Shown: positions 11,314 to 21,722 of the stretch, in pieces
Numbering within the stretch: the first letter of the stretch is position 1
Layout: the number at the start of each line of letters is the position of its first letter
Origin: Pseudeuparius sepicola
Lineage: Eukaryota; Arthropoda; Insecta; Coleoptera; Anthribidae
Direction of reading: 5' to 3'
Assembly: GCA_963920635.1 (NCBI GenBank)
Contig: OY987302.1
Location: 34,261,278-34,325,277, forward strand
DNA: 64,000 bases
The notes under the pieces: model-generated
Databases searched by the model: none
What the model was told of the DNA's origin: nothing
The model's input: only the letters and a program-made list of their open reading frames with translations
Translations under genes and position numbers: made by a program

Positions 11314-11863
11314 GGGGAACCTTGGAGCGGATTCGTGGGTGTAATAACCCGTAGATCAGGTTGATCTGCTGTTCCTCCGTATGAGTGTTGGCCGGTAGTT
11401 CCGCGAGGAGGGCCCTCTTATGACATAGGAATGTAGCGGTCGGTGTCCGGGTGTCCTGGCGGTGTAAGAACAAGTCCATGTATACCTTGTGTGCCGGTCG
11501 TGCTGGGGCGAAAGCTGCCTTGATGAGCCAAACGGCGCCATCCCAAGTTGCGGCGGTGTCTTTCACCCCTTGCCACCAGGTGCTTGCAATTCCTTGTAGT
11601 AGCAGTGGGAGTCCTTCTAGGGCCTTCGCGTCGGAGATTCCTTCACATCGTTTGTAGATGGTGGTGACCGTGAGGAATTCTTCTACCTGTTGAATTATTC
11701 GGGAACCGTCGTACCGCGGGGTACACTGAGCGAAGCTACCTTCTCGTTGCGGCAGTTCTCTGGATGCGGCTACGGCGTCCAACAGCCGCTTGAACTGTTC
11801 TTCTGAGAGGGTCGTCATGTCGGCGTGTGGCTGCTGCTGGTTGGCGGCTGAACGGGTTTTCAT
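11240..11863 (-). pseudogene. Gypsy gag (capsid)
   Basis: Starts MKTRSAANQQQPHAD and shows a capsid-type helical region, including GIASTWWQGVKDTAATWDG and FLCHKRALLAELP. About 208 codons remain in frame. Homology to a typical gag continues in the 11,313 frame (RPRSMPSLLRRAQAAEEAY), so a frameshift near 11,310 separates capsid from nucleocapsid. Confidence 0.8.
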
Positions 11864-11896
11864 GCAGGTTTGTCCTGGCAGCGGTCCTCCGGGTGC

Positions 11897-12043
11897 TTAG
11901 GTACGTAGGTGGTGGGCGAGTTCTACCAATTCGATGGCTGACAGTGGTTGTGCAGGATCTGACCTCAGGTAGCGGAAGTAACGATGTAAGCACACTCCCG
12001 TAAACACTAGGATGCTGATGAGTATTAGGATGACCCGCCACAT
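11897..12043 (-). CDS. Small membrane-type ORF upstream of gag
   Basis: A 48-codon frame from ATG (12,043) to TAA (11,897) encodes a hydrophobic segment at residues 4-19 (VILILISILVFTGVCL) followed by a basic HRYFRYLR patch and a polar tail ending HHLRT. This is the form of a single-span membrane peptide. It lies 33 bases upstream of the gag start on the same strand, inside the element. I do not recognise it. It could be an accessory peptide, a translated leader ORF, or chance. The clean hydrophobic/basic layout in a GC-rich element makes chance less likely but not excluded. Confidence 0.4.
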   Translation of the reverse strand: MWRVILILISILVFTGVCLHRYFRYLRSDPAQPLSAIELVELAHHLRT

Positions 12044-12104
12044 GGGGTTTTCCTGTGCTCTCCGTGTGGGTGGTAGTGATGCTGTAGTTTCGTCACTTGC
12101 CTGT

Positions 12105-12256
12105 GTCAGCTACGAAGGTGAGTTAGTTAAATAAATACACGAGGGGTAGTACGGAGCGCTTTCGTACTACCCGGGGAGCGAGGAGTGGCGGCGTCCGCGC
12201 GTTGAAACACGGGTGGTCCTGGTGCTGGCTCCAGGAGAGTGGTTGGTCGTGTTACA
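12105..12256 (-). repeat. 5' LTR of the gypsy element, truncated
   Basis: Bases 12,116-12,139 match 7,121-7,144 of the other LTR, then the sequence jumps to the equivalent of 7,451-7,567. A 306-bp internal block is missing, and the first ~75-90 bases are also missing or unrecognisable. The GTTACA terminus and target duplication are intact. Confidence 0.8.
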
Positions 12257-12825
12257 GGTTGAATTACTTTTCTTTTATGCTACATAGACACCCTTTGCCA
12301 CCCTCTATAGTAGTCCAGAAGTTCAGAATTTGTTTCCCTCATCTTCACCCATTTTCAACCCCTTAAAGCAAAAACGTAAATAGACCAGAAAATCGCTATT
12401 TTAGGTTGCATGACTTTTCTTTTTTGCTATATAGACACCTTTTTCCATCCTCTACAGTAGCCCAGAAGTTGTTTCCCTCTTTTTCACCCATTTTCAACCA
12501 CTTAAGCCAAAAACGAAAAAACACCTGAAAATCGCAAAATTGCATTTTGGTGGAAACACCGCCTCCGCGAGTAATTAGCTTAGAGTCCAGAGAGTTTTTT
12601 TTTTTCGGTTTCTCGAAGAACAAATGCGTTTCTGTGTCTATTTCTACCGAGACTTAGACCGTGTCAGCAACAAAAAATTCATAGTTCGTCATTGTAGAAT
12701 TTTTTATGCGACATTATTGAAAGCGAAAAGGCCTACCACATCTAATTCTCCACTCCACTGTTGTTACCGCGCCGCATATACCCACAAACCGATCTAAATC
12801 TGAAAATTAATGCAACTTAAAATAG
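12257..12825. repeat. Satellite remainder and unique centre of the foldback
   Basis: 12,257-12,540 continues the 146-bp satellite in plus orientation (about two copies). 12,541-12,825 is unique sequence without a gene; it is the loop between the two inverted arms. Confidence 0.75.
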
Positions 12826-13269
12826 TGATTTTCTGTTCTTTTTTCGTTTTTTACTTAAGGGGTTGAAAATGGGTGAAGACGAAAGTAACACATTCTGAAC
12901 TTCTGGGCTACTGTAGAGGGTGGCAAAGGGTGTCTATCTAGCAAAAAAGAAAAGTCATGCAACTCAAAGTAATGATTTTCTGGTCTGTTTCGTTTTTGCC
13001 TTAAAGGATTGAAAATGGGTGAAGACGAGGGTAACAAATTCTAAACTTCTGGGCTGTGGTAGAGGGTGGCAAAGGGTGTCTATCTAGCAAAAAAGAAAAG
13101 TCATGCAACCCAAAGTAACGATTTTCTGGTCTTTTTCGTTTTTGGCTCAGGGGGTTGAAAATTGGCGAAGACGAGGGTAACAAATTCTAAACTTCTGAGC
13201 TATGGTAGAGGGTGACCAGGGGTGCCTATCTAGCAAAAAAGAAAAGTCATGCAACTCAAAATGGCGACG
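12826..13269 (-). repeat. ~146-bp satellite array, right arm, inverted
   Basis: About three copies of the same unit in reverse orientation: GGTTGAAAATGGGTGAAGAC recurs near 12,861, 13,007 and (as GAAAATTGGCGAAGAC) 13,155. Open frames 12855-13037 and 13001-13183 (minus) are satellite translations. Confidence 0.88.
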
Positions 13270-13504
13270 TTCAGGTCTTTGTTCCTTTTAAATCTTTAGA
13301 TACACACTTATGTAAATATTCCAAAATATCGCCCATTTCAAAGGTATAACAACAATAAATCGCAAGACTATAATATAGGGAGATAATGAATCTAGTCGTT
13401 GAGTGAACGACCTAATACATATTGGTGCAAGCCATCCTCCGCCGCCACGGAGAGCGCCGCGGCAAAGTTGTTGCCAAAAAACCCGTTGCTGCTTTCACAC
13501 TCAT
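13270..13504. repeat. Right terminal inverted repeat of the foldback
   Basis: Inverse of 4,912-5,139, sharing CACTTATGTAAATATTCCAA, TTGAGTGAACGACCTAATAC and GCAAC-rich ends. The two arms differ by substitutions and small indels, so the element is not recent. Confidence 0.85.
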
Positions 13505-13577
13505 AAATATGTAGGTATAATTTTTTGCCAAATATTGTTTTTTCGCTGATATTTTCTGATTTCTTATGAATTTTTAG

Positions 13578-13703
13578 GTTTTCAAGAGAAAAAACTAAAT
13601 TTAGAAAGTGGCTTAGTACTCTAGGTGTCATTGACAATAATACTCTCTGGAAGGACTCCATGTTTGTGTGTTCTATTCATTTTGATGTAAAGGATTTTTT
13701 AAG
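13578..13703 (+). pseudogene. THAP-domain exon, second half of the finger
   Basis: After an acceptor TTTTTAG (to 13,577) one frame reads SREKTKFRKWLSTLGVID, then SMFVCSIHFDVKDF. The W plus the VCSIHF (Cys and His of the C2CH finger) plus DF are THAP landmarks. Joining to the donor at 4,896 leaves the frame off by one base in a T-run, so the gene is broken. The sequence is cut at 13,704 by a family M element. Confidence 0.6.
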
Positions 13704-14048
13704 GCAGTGGCTATTTATACGTCCGACGTCTATAAAAGTCGGTATACGTCTTGCGCTCTCATTGGCGAGTTGAGTCACGTGACTTCTTTGGACGTACATT
13801 TAACTCTGTACACGTCCGAAGTAAACTTATTTAGATACGATCATTTCCCATGGTGTAACCCACCCCCGATTTTCTTGAAATTTTAGCTAGGTACCCCCTA
13901 TATTCGGCCGACGTTCGGCGTTGTAACCCACCCCCGATTTTCTTGAAATTTTGGCTACCACCCGACATTCGGCGCCGCACCAAATGAAGGTCTGAATAAT
14001 CTCGGACATCATCCAATCGACTTAGTAAACAAGCCGATTCATCATCCA
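13704..14048. repeat. Foldback MITE, family M, copy 2, truncated
   Basis: Begins GTGGCTATTTATACGTCCGA like the copy at 18,307, has the GAGTTGAGTCACGTGACTTC word, then a repeated segment GTAACCCACCCCCGATTTTC (13,855 and 13,924). The match ends near 14,048 (AACAAGCCGATTCATCATCC) without the second arm. Confidence 0.7.
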
Positions 14049-14187
14049 TCAAATTTATGAATGAAATGACATTTAAAGAATGTTTCAGGTGAAAATTTCG
14101 CAATAATTTCCTATAAACAGTCCCCACCCAAGCCCAAAAATTATATATGTGCATGAAAGTGGTATAGGTATAGGGTGTCCCAGATAG

Positions 14188-15075
14188 AGATAGGGATGGG
14201 TAAATTTCAATTTTCCCGGGAAGGTGAAATTTCACTTTGACATTTTTGTGAAATATATAAAATTTATGAAATTTTCACGAAACTTTCGAAAATTATGAAA
14301 TTTAAAGAAATTTTAGCGGAACTTGCAATGCGAAGTTGAAATTTATGAAATAATTGTGAAATTTGCAGTGACAATTTCTTTACATTTCTTATCAACGGTC
14401 CCCACCCCACCCAAGCCACCGTGTGTATGAATAGGTACAGCCTGCACCAATTGGTACAGGGTATCCCAGATAAGACGTTACGCTCAATTATCTCGGCAAT
14501 TTTTGGGCTAAATTGATTGTTCAAAAACGGAATTTCAGATCACAGAACGTCCAACGGATACAAGTTGTGCTACCGCGACCGCGCAAGGCATATTTATAAT
14601 GTTTTGGTTTTGGTTGGGCATTGGGTAAAGCAACAGTCGGCACGGGCACGTCCATATACACAGTGTCTCAGTCTCACTTAAGAGTGAAACAACCTTATAA
14701 CTTCTTTAATTTTTAACCGACCAGAACGAAATTTTTACCAAAGGTAGATGGCATTATTGCCTACTTACTTCCAAAAAATTAGTTGCCTACTCCAAAGTCA
14801 AAGCCACCTGCGATGCCACAATCGATGCTAAAAATCCGAAAGTAATATTAGGCATTTTTTTTTAAGTGTACACTGTATGTTTTCGTGAAATTTCCAGATT
14901 TTAACAAAATTTAATGAGAAAGTTTCGCGTTTAAAATTTATGAATTAAAACTTTCGCTTGAAACTTTCAAAAATTTCACTGAAATTTCACTTTATGGGAT
15001 AAGTGAAATATTTCACTTTTGAAAGTTTCTAATGGGAAAATTTCAAATGAAATTTTCAAGCGGCACAACCCTAGT
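14188..15075. repeat. Degenerate inverted-repeat element rich in GAAATTTCAC
   Basis: Both ends carry GTGAAATTTCAC-like words in opposite arrangement (14,200-14,380 and 14,880-15,065). A non-autonomous element is likely but the borders are approximate. The open frames at 13831-14235 and 14264-14524 (minus) fall across it and show no domain. Confidence 0.4.
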
Positions 15076-15144
15076 CTGGATGCACGTTAATGGTGTTGGA
15101 TATTTACGGTAGTGAGTGTGCAGGCACGGCAAAAAAAAACTGAA

Positions 15145-16316
15145 CGTATACCTATGGTGCCAAAGTAATATGACAGGTAGAAAATGTAATTTTGAATAGA
15201 AAGTTTCCTATAAACATGGGTCCGAAAATGCATAATAAAAAAGTTACAGGGTGATAAAGGTGCAGTTTAAAAACATATTTTTCGCAAAAACGAAGTTATG
15301 CAATTTAAATGAAACTTGATGCAGTCCATTAGTCGCTGATGTGCAACAATTTCGAGTAAAAACCATGTATTCCCATCGCCCAGAGGCGGAGGGGCGGGGT
15401 AGCTCAATGGGTTTTATACTCATAACTTTTTTGAGGTTATCTTTTTGGTCTTGCATGTTAATTATTTTAGCGCACCATTTCATTTTGCAACAAAAGTGTT
15501 CTCTTGTTTCATTGCGATAAAATCAACCGTTTGCGGTGAAATTGGCAAAATGTGCCGCAAAACACCTGTTGACTCCAAAGTTCGAAAAATAAACTTATCA
15601 CCTACCTCATTTAAATATTATAGATGAATTGTACGTTCAAAACTAAGAAAAAAATGCCTAATAGGCATTGAGTGAAACATCACTGCTTTTCTTGCAATAG
15701 GGTGTCAAAATTTTGTCGAGCTCAATCCGTTCCATTTTGAAAGCGAACAATTTTTGGTACATTGTTCATAGGGAATTTTTTGTCACTTTAAATGGTACAA
15801 TTATTCTGTGAAATTTGAAAGCAGTAGTTGAAAATTTTATTTTTCGAACTTTGGAGTCAACAGGTGTTTTGGGTCACATTTTGCCAATTTCAACGCAAAC
15901 GGTTGATTTTATCCTCGATTTTATCGTAATGGAACAAGAGTACACTTTTGTTGCAAAATGAAAAGATGCACTAAAATGACGAACCTGCAAGACTAAAAAG
16001 ATAACCTCAAAAAAGTTATGAGTATAAAACCCATTGTGCTACCCCGTCCGTCCGCCTCTGGGCGATAGGGATAAATTGTTTTTACATGAAATTATTGCAC
16101 TTCAGCCACTAATGAACTGCACCAAGTTTCATTTAAATTGCATAACTTCTGTAGAAGTTTTTGCAAAAAATATGTTTTTCAAACTGTAACTTTATCACCA
16201 TGTAACTTTTTTATTATGCATTTTCGGACCTATGTTTATAGGAAACTTTTTGTTCAAAATAACATTTTCTACCTGTCATATTACCTTGGCACCATAATTT
16301 AGAAACACCCTGTATA
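15145..16316. repeat. Large foldback element with ~480-bp arms
   Basis: 15,148-15,470 is repeated in inverse at 15,980-16,290: ATTATGCATTTTCGGACC, AAAAAGTTATGAGTATAAAA and the GC-rich GCCTCTGGGCGAT word all occur in both arms. A second inner inversion (15,510-15,600 against 15,840-15,920) shares GTTGACTCCAAAGTTCGAAA. The right end is ACACCCTGTATATA; the left end has diverged. No protein is encoded. Confidence 0.8.
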
Positions 16317-16360
16317 TACGGCAGTGGGTGCGGTGGCACGCTTCCTTCTGTCGTATATAC

Positions 16361-17236
16361 AGGGTGGACACAAATCAATAAAAAATTGATTTGTTGGGAT
16401 ATTTTCAAAAAAAAATTTTTGATACAAAGGCCTTCAAAATGCGCAACTTTCTATGTGAACACATTTGTCAAATTGCAATTCCAGGGCCGGCTAAGATTTT
16501 TTTTAAACCCCGATTTTCACAAAATCTATTTAGGCATTTTTAAAACCCTTAAGTTCAAAATTTGAACTAAAAATATACAGGGAGTTCGGTTTTACAGCGC
16601 CTTAAAGTTGCGCAAAGTAGTGATTTCGAGGGCCCCTGGAGAGTCAAGCGTGCCATGGAATGATTTTAAAACAATTGAAGAATTAACAGGACCACCCAAA
16701 GTATTGATGGACGAGACTGCAAGAAAAAATAATACAGGATGTTTTTCTCTACCGCTGCTGTAAGTTCAGACTTTTTTCGAATTTTATTCTGATCAAGTTT
16801 GCCGTGCTTTTTGAAACAAAGTTACTAAAATTATGTATCACACGTTCTTGATATTACTTTGTTGTATTCTCCGTAGATAATGAACAAATTTAAATAATCT
16901 TCGTTTGTGTAATTTAAGCGCGCCGGCATTATTGTTGACAATAATTTATAAACCAGCCCTCAGCCGCGATTGTCTTTTCAACGTCCACGGCTAATATGAT
17001 TTTCCAAGCGTTAAGCAAACCCCGCATTTTATGGGCGAAAAGTGGGTTTTTCGTAAATTAATCGAAAATTCCTACTGTATTTAGGTATAGGAAACCTGAC
17101 ACAAAGTTGTCATCATTTTTAGTGGTGAATAAGATCGCATTAAAAAAAATGGGGGTTTCCATTTGAACATTTCGAGATTTATTCCCATTTTGAATGTAAT
17201 TTTTATTCATATTTTGTGAACACCCTGTATAAGAAC
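16361..17236. repeat. Inverted-end element with ACAGGGTG termini
   Basis: The left end TATACAGGGTGGACACAAAT and the right end TTTGTGAACACCCTGTATAA are inverse over about 20 bases with mismatches. The interior has no recognisable gene. Borders are moderate in confidence. Confidence 0.45.
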
Positions 17237-18297
17237 GGATTTATTTCTCAGCAGAGATCACTAGGTCAGGGCTTCTGTTGCACGATGCCAAAAATTCGTT
17301 TTTAAATTTCGCGGTTTCCTCGTATAAATTGCTAATTGACTTTAGGTCTGCACCTGTAATTTTTTTCGGAAAAATGCAAATATCTCAAAAACGGTTGGAT
17401 TTAGACATAGGACATGTTGCATGTTTTTGTTCCAAAATGATGCCTAGAATCCAAAAAGGGGTTGTTGCACTAAGTTAAAATAAAGGTGTAAACTTCTCTT
17501 TTCTAAGCGAGAAAACTATTTTTTCTTCCTGTATTCAAGTTTTATTCAAATACAATTTGTAACAAAGCCGCTATTGCAATTTAAAATATAAGTTTCCAAC
17601 AGACGGCGCACGCCGTCTGTGGGGCGAAAACAGCGGCCGGGCCGGTCGTAAACACGGCAAAAATCTTTCAAAATTTCGGGTTTTCTGCGGGTTGTCGCGA
17701 AGTTTCGATATGGCAAAAGGTGCAAAATGGGGTGGTGATCAGATTGAGCTGCATACATTAAAAATTCATCCAGATTATAACCACAAATATCGCCGTGAAA
17801 AGTGAGGTGTCAAAGGAAATTTGAAAATTCATTTTCTCGGAAACTACGTCCGAGCGCTAAAAGCTGAGGTCAGATTCGTGTTCAGGGACCTCGAAAATAG
17901 GGCGGTAGCCAAAATTTCAAGAAAATCGGGCGGTGCATACGGTGTGTTCCATAATTACCAAAATAGGTGCAACTTCCCCAATGCAATAATATATAGGTTG
18001 TTCCATTTGAAACAAGAAAGTTGATATTGACTTCTGGTATAACCGGAAGTGCCAGATTCACCAAAATATTTTAGTTGAGCAGCGCCCATCAGCATTGGTG
18101 AGGTGCCAAATTTTCAGAATTTTCCTACTTTTAGTTTTCCATATATAGATCGATGCAGTTCGTGGTGGGCCACCCTGTATACGGCAATGGTAGCGAAAGG
18201 GTTAATAAACTTAAGAAGTTACCGAGTACTTACATGATCCTTCTTTAAAACCACCCGTTGCATATAAATTTCAACCAAAAATTCATAGCTGGAATAG
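17237..18297. other. No gene seen; repeat-like
   Basis: No supported coding region. 17,820-18,180 ends in GGCCACCCTGTATAC, suggesting another element border, but no partner end is clear. Confidence 0.4.
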
Positions 18298-18306
18298 AAA
18301 ACTTAT

Positions 18307-19065
18307 GGAAGTGGCTATTTATACATCCGACGGATACAAACATCAATATACGTCTTGCGCTCTCATTGGCGGGCTGAGTCACGTGACTTCTTTGGACGTG
18401 CATTTAACTCCGTACACGTCCGAAGCTGAAGTAAACTAATATTTAGATACGTCGGAAGTGCATTTTTCTCAAGCATCTTTGCAATAAGGAGCATATGCAC
18501 TGCTCCTTTTTGGGGGATAGACGCTGCCGTATAAAAAAAGAAGGGGGCATTCGCACCCTATTGTGGCAGTCGGCAGCGATGCGCGCGGCCGCATGAAAAA
18601 ATAAGTGGTAATAATTTCCAATGGTGTAACCCACCCCCGATTTTCTTGAAATTTTGGCTAGGTAGGTACCCCGTATTTTCGCCCGATGCGACGTTCGGCG
18701 TTGTAACCCACCCCCGATTTTCTCGAAATTTTGGCTACTCCCCGACATTCGGTACCGCACCGAATGTCGGGGGGTAGCCAAAATTTGAAGAAAATCGGGG
18801 GTGGGTTATTATTACATCATTGTAAATAATTACCACTTCATTTTTCATTCCGCAGCGCCCATCGCGGAAAAAGTAGGGCATACGCAATATAAAATGAGAC
18901 AAGATAGGTCTGAATAATTTCGGACATCATCCAATCGACTTAGTAAACAAGCCGATTCATAATCCATCGGACGGTAGAAGTAAGGTTATGTGACTCAATC
19001 GACCAATGAGAGCGCAAGACGTATACTGACGTTTGTATCTGTCGGACGTATAAATAGCCACTTCC
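18307..19065. mobile_element. Foldback MITE, family M, copy 3, with 9-bp target duplication
   Basis: The ends are GGAAGTGGCTATTTATAC (18,307) and its inverse (to 19,065). AAAACTTAT flanks both sides (18,298-18,306 and 19,066-19,074), a perfect 9-bp duplication typical of Mutator-like elements. The inside repeats the CACCCCCGATTTTC segment in both orientations. No transposase; non-autonomous. Open frames inside are by-products. Confidence 0.85.
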
Positions 19066-19189
19066 AAAACTTATTAACCATTAACCTACCATGTTTAAGA
19101 AGTTTTGAAGCTGGTACTCTGGTACCTACCAAAAGTTAAAATTGATGAGATTATCCTAAAAGTCAGTAAGTACCCAAAATACAAAAGCC

Positions 19190-19736
19190 TTAAGCCGGAT
19201 TTATAAACTTTTACGTTTGACGTTGCCGTTTGAAGTTTGACGTTTCCATTTGACGTTGTCGCAGCTCTGTTTCCAAAGTCGTTTATAAACATTTTCCGTT
19301 CGGTTTAGAATTTTCTGTATGCCTGCGTGGTATCAACGCCAGAAAGATAAACCATAACAACAACAATCATTGTCATCAGAGCGAAGTCCTTCTGATTTAG
19401 CAACTCTGAATCCATTCTGTTTACTACCATGTAGCGTTATTTTGGTTAATTAATATTAAAATATTACACAAAATCGATACAGATGATCAGCTGATACAGT
19501 GAGAAACCATGTGACCTCCCACGTGACCCTTAAAAAGGCACTTCATTGGCCGGAGCTGCAACGGCAAACGGAAAAAGATAAAAGTTGGTTATCCCCAACG
19601 GAATGTTAAATGGCAACGGAATTTGAGTTTATAAATACTAACATCAAATCTTCGATGTCCAACTTTCGAACGTCAAACGGCAATGTCAAACTTCAAACGG
19701 CAACATCGAACGTCAAAGTTTATAAATCGGGCTTTA
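19190..19736. repeat. Foldback MITE with TTAAGCCGG ends
   Basis: Left arm 19,190-19,300 and right arm 19,618-19,736 are inverse, sharing TTTATAAACTTT and multiple GACGTTGCCGTTTG words. The centre includes the CACTTCATTGGCCGG segment also found at 2,405-2,560. No target duplication is clear. Confidence 0.7.
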
Positions 19737-21132
19737 ATCCTACTAAAGATTCTCTTTGTACCTTATCACCTGTTAACTTCCTATGTTGCTGGCTCTTACT
19801 AACTACATATGAATCCAAGTGTCTAATAAAACAAACATAAAATTATACTTCCACACCAAGTTGGTACCTAGGTATACACGGGTTATCTGCTCTTTTTAAT
19901 ACAATGTCAATTAAAACTTGAAAATTTTACTTACACTTCTACCAGATGATGGTATTAAACTCCAGATAGCTATTCTTGATTACTTATCACTCAATACATC
20001 TATTGCAAATGCTTAATTAATATTCTGAATACCGCTCCAAAATATTTTTACTCTATTATTCTACAATTCAAATATGTTGATAATAATTAATATTTGGACT
20101 GTTGATGTGAGCTAGGCAGCTAACTAACAAATTTCAATCTTGATCTGCCAGTGCCACGACCACGACACGTATTCTTGACATTTGAACCATAGAAATACAA
20201 ATCTCGGTAATAAGAGGCGCTTTCGGGTATGATGTGTCAAGCTCTGTGTGTTTGAGACTCGGTTTTACGTGTGTGCCGTTCACAATTGAGGTAGTATGGA
20301 GGGGAGAAGCTGTGACGTGTCCCAAAACGGGTTCACCTACATGATAGATTACAAGAACAACGTCAATTTGTCGACTCGGTGCTAAAAGTGCATTTAAAGT
20401 GGCTAAAAGTGTAGTTTTCCTTGTTATTGCGAGCTATTCACCTCTGGAAATAAATAGGTATGTCATGTTCTGTACGTTGTTGCAGTAGCAATTCTAACGT
20501 GGACAAAAAGAAATTCACAATAATTACATTTCATAGGTAATGTAAAACAATAGACAAAGCCGTATCAATATAATTTATAATATCCACTTTGGTACTTTAT
20601 GAAAAGAAAAATATCACCTTTACAAGTACTCTAGGTATGTATAGGAATACTGTTTAATGAGACCCTGGCGTGTCAGCCATATTGATCCAAGACTTGGCCT
20701 CGCCCCCTGAACCCGTTTGCTATTTGCGAAAAAGTAATGTTATGGCGCCTCCCCCCCCCCCCCATATTACCTCAATTGCCGTTCACATACCTATATAGGT
20801 ATGTGGTGCCACTCATACCCGACTAAGGAACGCTATTAGTAATATAGGACCTAGTTATTATTTTTGTTTTATGTCTATGAACTAACCTTAAATTTAGGAT
20901 GCAAATAGAAATGAAAAAATGGTTGATAGTGAAGTTATGGTAAGTTATATTAGCATTGACTCCGCAAGAGAATCAAGCGAAGGTCCATAAAACATCAAAC
21001 ATCAAACTGACAATCAATGATTCTACTAGTTCTACTGCGTAACTCGGAGGGTCACGTACCTTAGAAACGGCTGGTGCTCGAGGGGGTAGGGGGGAGGAAA
21101 ACAGCAACTCTGGAGCATCAAGCTCAAGCATA
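19737..21132. other. No gene seen
   Basis: No recognisable coding domain. A run of about 14 C lies at 20,749-20,762. The 63-codon minus frame at 20134-20325 has no family I recognise. Confidence 0.45.
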
Positions 21133-21720
21133 TATCGCTGGTTTCCAACAAAACTAACATAACTCAAAATCTACAAATTTCCAGTATCGACAATTAAAGA
21201 TATTAAAAAATGGATAGTGTTAGAAACTCTGATTTTTTATTCCGGATAAGTAAAAAAATTTTTTTTAGTATAAAGGTAACCATGTAAGGATTATTTTCCG
21301 TAAAAAAGAAGTTTAGTAAATTTTGAATACAATGTAAAAAATACAAAAATACAAAAAAAATGAAATGTGACGGTTTTCCTCAAAAATCAGAAACAAAATT
21401 AGGGTTTATTTTGAATTAAAATAACTGACACAAAGCAAAATGTGCCGATATTCCTCAAAATAATTGCACACTTTAGTTGACATTTTTTGTTTTGATACGG
21501 TTTTGCACGAAATTGTCTGATTTACCCTCTACAACGATCAAAGCACAACTGAGATGACAAGTAATGACATTTGGCTACAGTGGCACTCTGCGGAAATTAG
21601 CTGCATTTAATTTGTGACGATTTTTCTGGTAATAATCCAGCATATTTAGAAGCCAAAAGTTTAAAAATTAAAAAAATTGTATTTTTTGAGTTGTGCCGGT
21701 TTTGTCGGAAACCAGCGATA
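21133..21720. repeat. MITE with TATCGCTGG ends and TA duplication
   Basis: Ends are TATCGCTGGTTTCCAACAAA and its near-inverse ending GGAAACCAGCGATA, each flanked by TA. The next internal words (AACTCAAAA / TTTTGAGTT) are also inverse. No ORF. The TA duplication suggests Tc1/mariner-type mobilisation. Confidence 0.7.
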
Positions 21721-21722
21721 TA

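Larger units (their letters stand above)
7030..12256 (-). mobile_element. Ty3/gypsy-type LTR retrotransposon
   Basis: Inserted in the 146-bp satellite after GGTT (7,026-7,029), repeated at 12,257-12,260 as a 4-bp target duplication; the satellite resumes exactly where it stopped. Ends are TGTAAC...GTTACA. Gene order on the minus strand is small ORF, gag, protease, reverse transcriptase, RNase H, integrase, with integrase after RNase H as in Ty3/gypsy. The element is GC-rich against the AT-rich flanks. Frames are broken at about 11,310, 9,800, 9,758 (stop), 8,550, 8,175 and 7,925 (stop). No envelope-like ORF is seen. Confidence 0.93.
4912..13504. mobile_element. Foldback element with satellite arms and 9-bp target duplication
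   Basis: The terminal inverted repeats begin ATGAGTGTGAAAGCAGCAAC (4,912) and end with its inverse at 13,504; homology of about 230 bases runs to about 5,139 on the left and from about 13,270 on the right. AAATATGTA occurs at 4,903-4,911 and 13,505-13,513, a perfect 9-bp duplication. Inside each end lies an array of a ~146-bp satellite, in opposite orientation on the two sides, around a short unique centre (12,541-12,825). Without the gypsy insertion (7,030-12,256) the element is about 3.4 kb. Nine-base duplications are characteristic of Mutator-like elements, so I infer a non-autonomous Mutator-type foldback; no transposase is present. Confidence 0.8.

Noticed and set aside
20134..20325. 63-codon minus frame
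   Set aside because: No recognisable family, no splice or promoter context.
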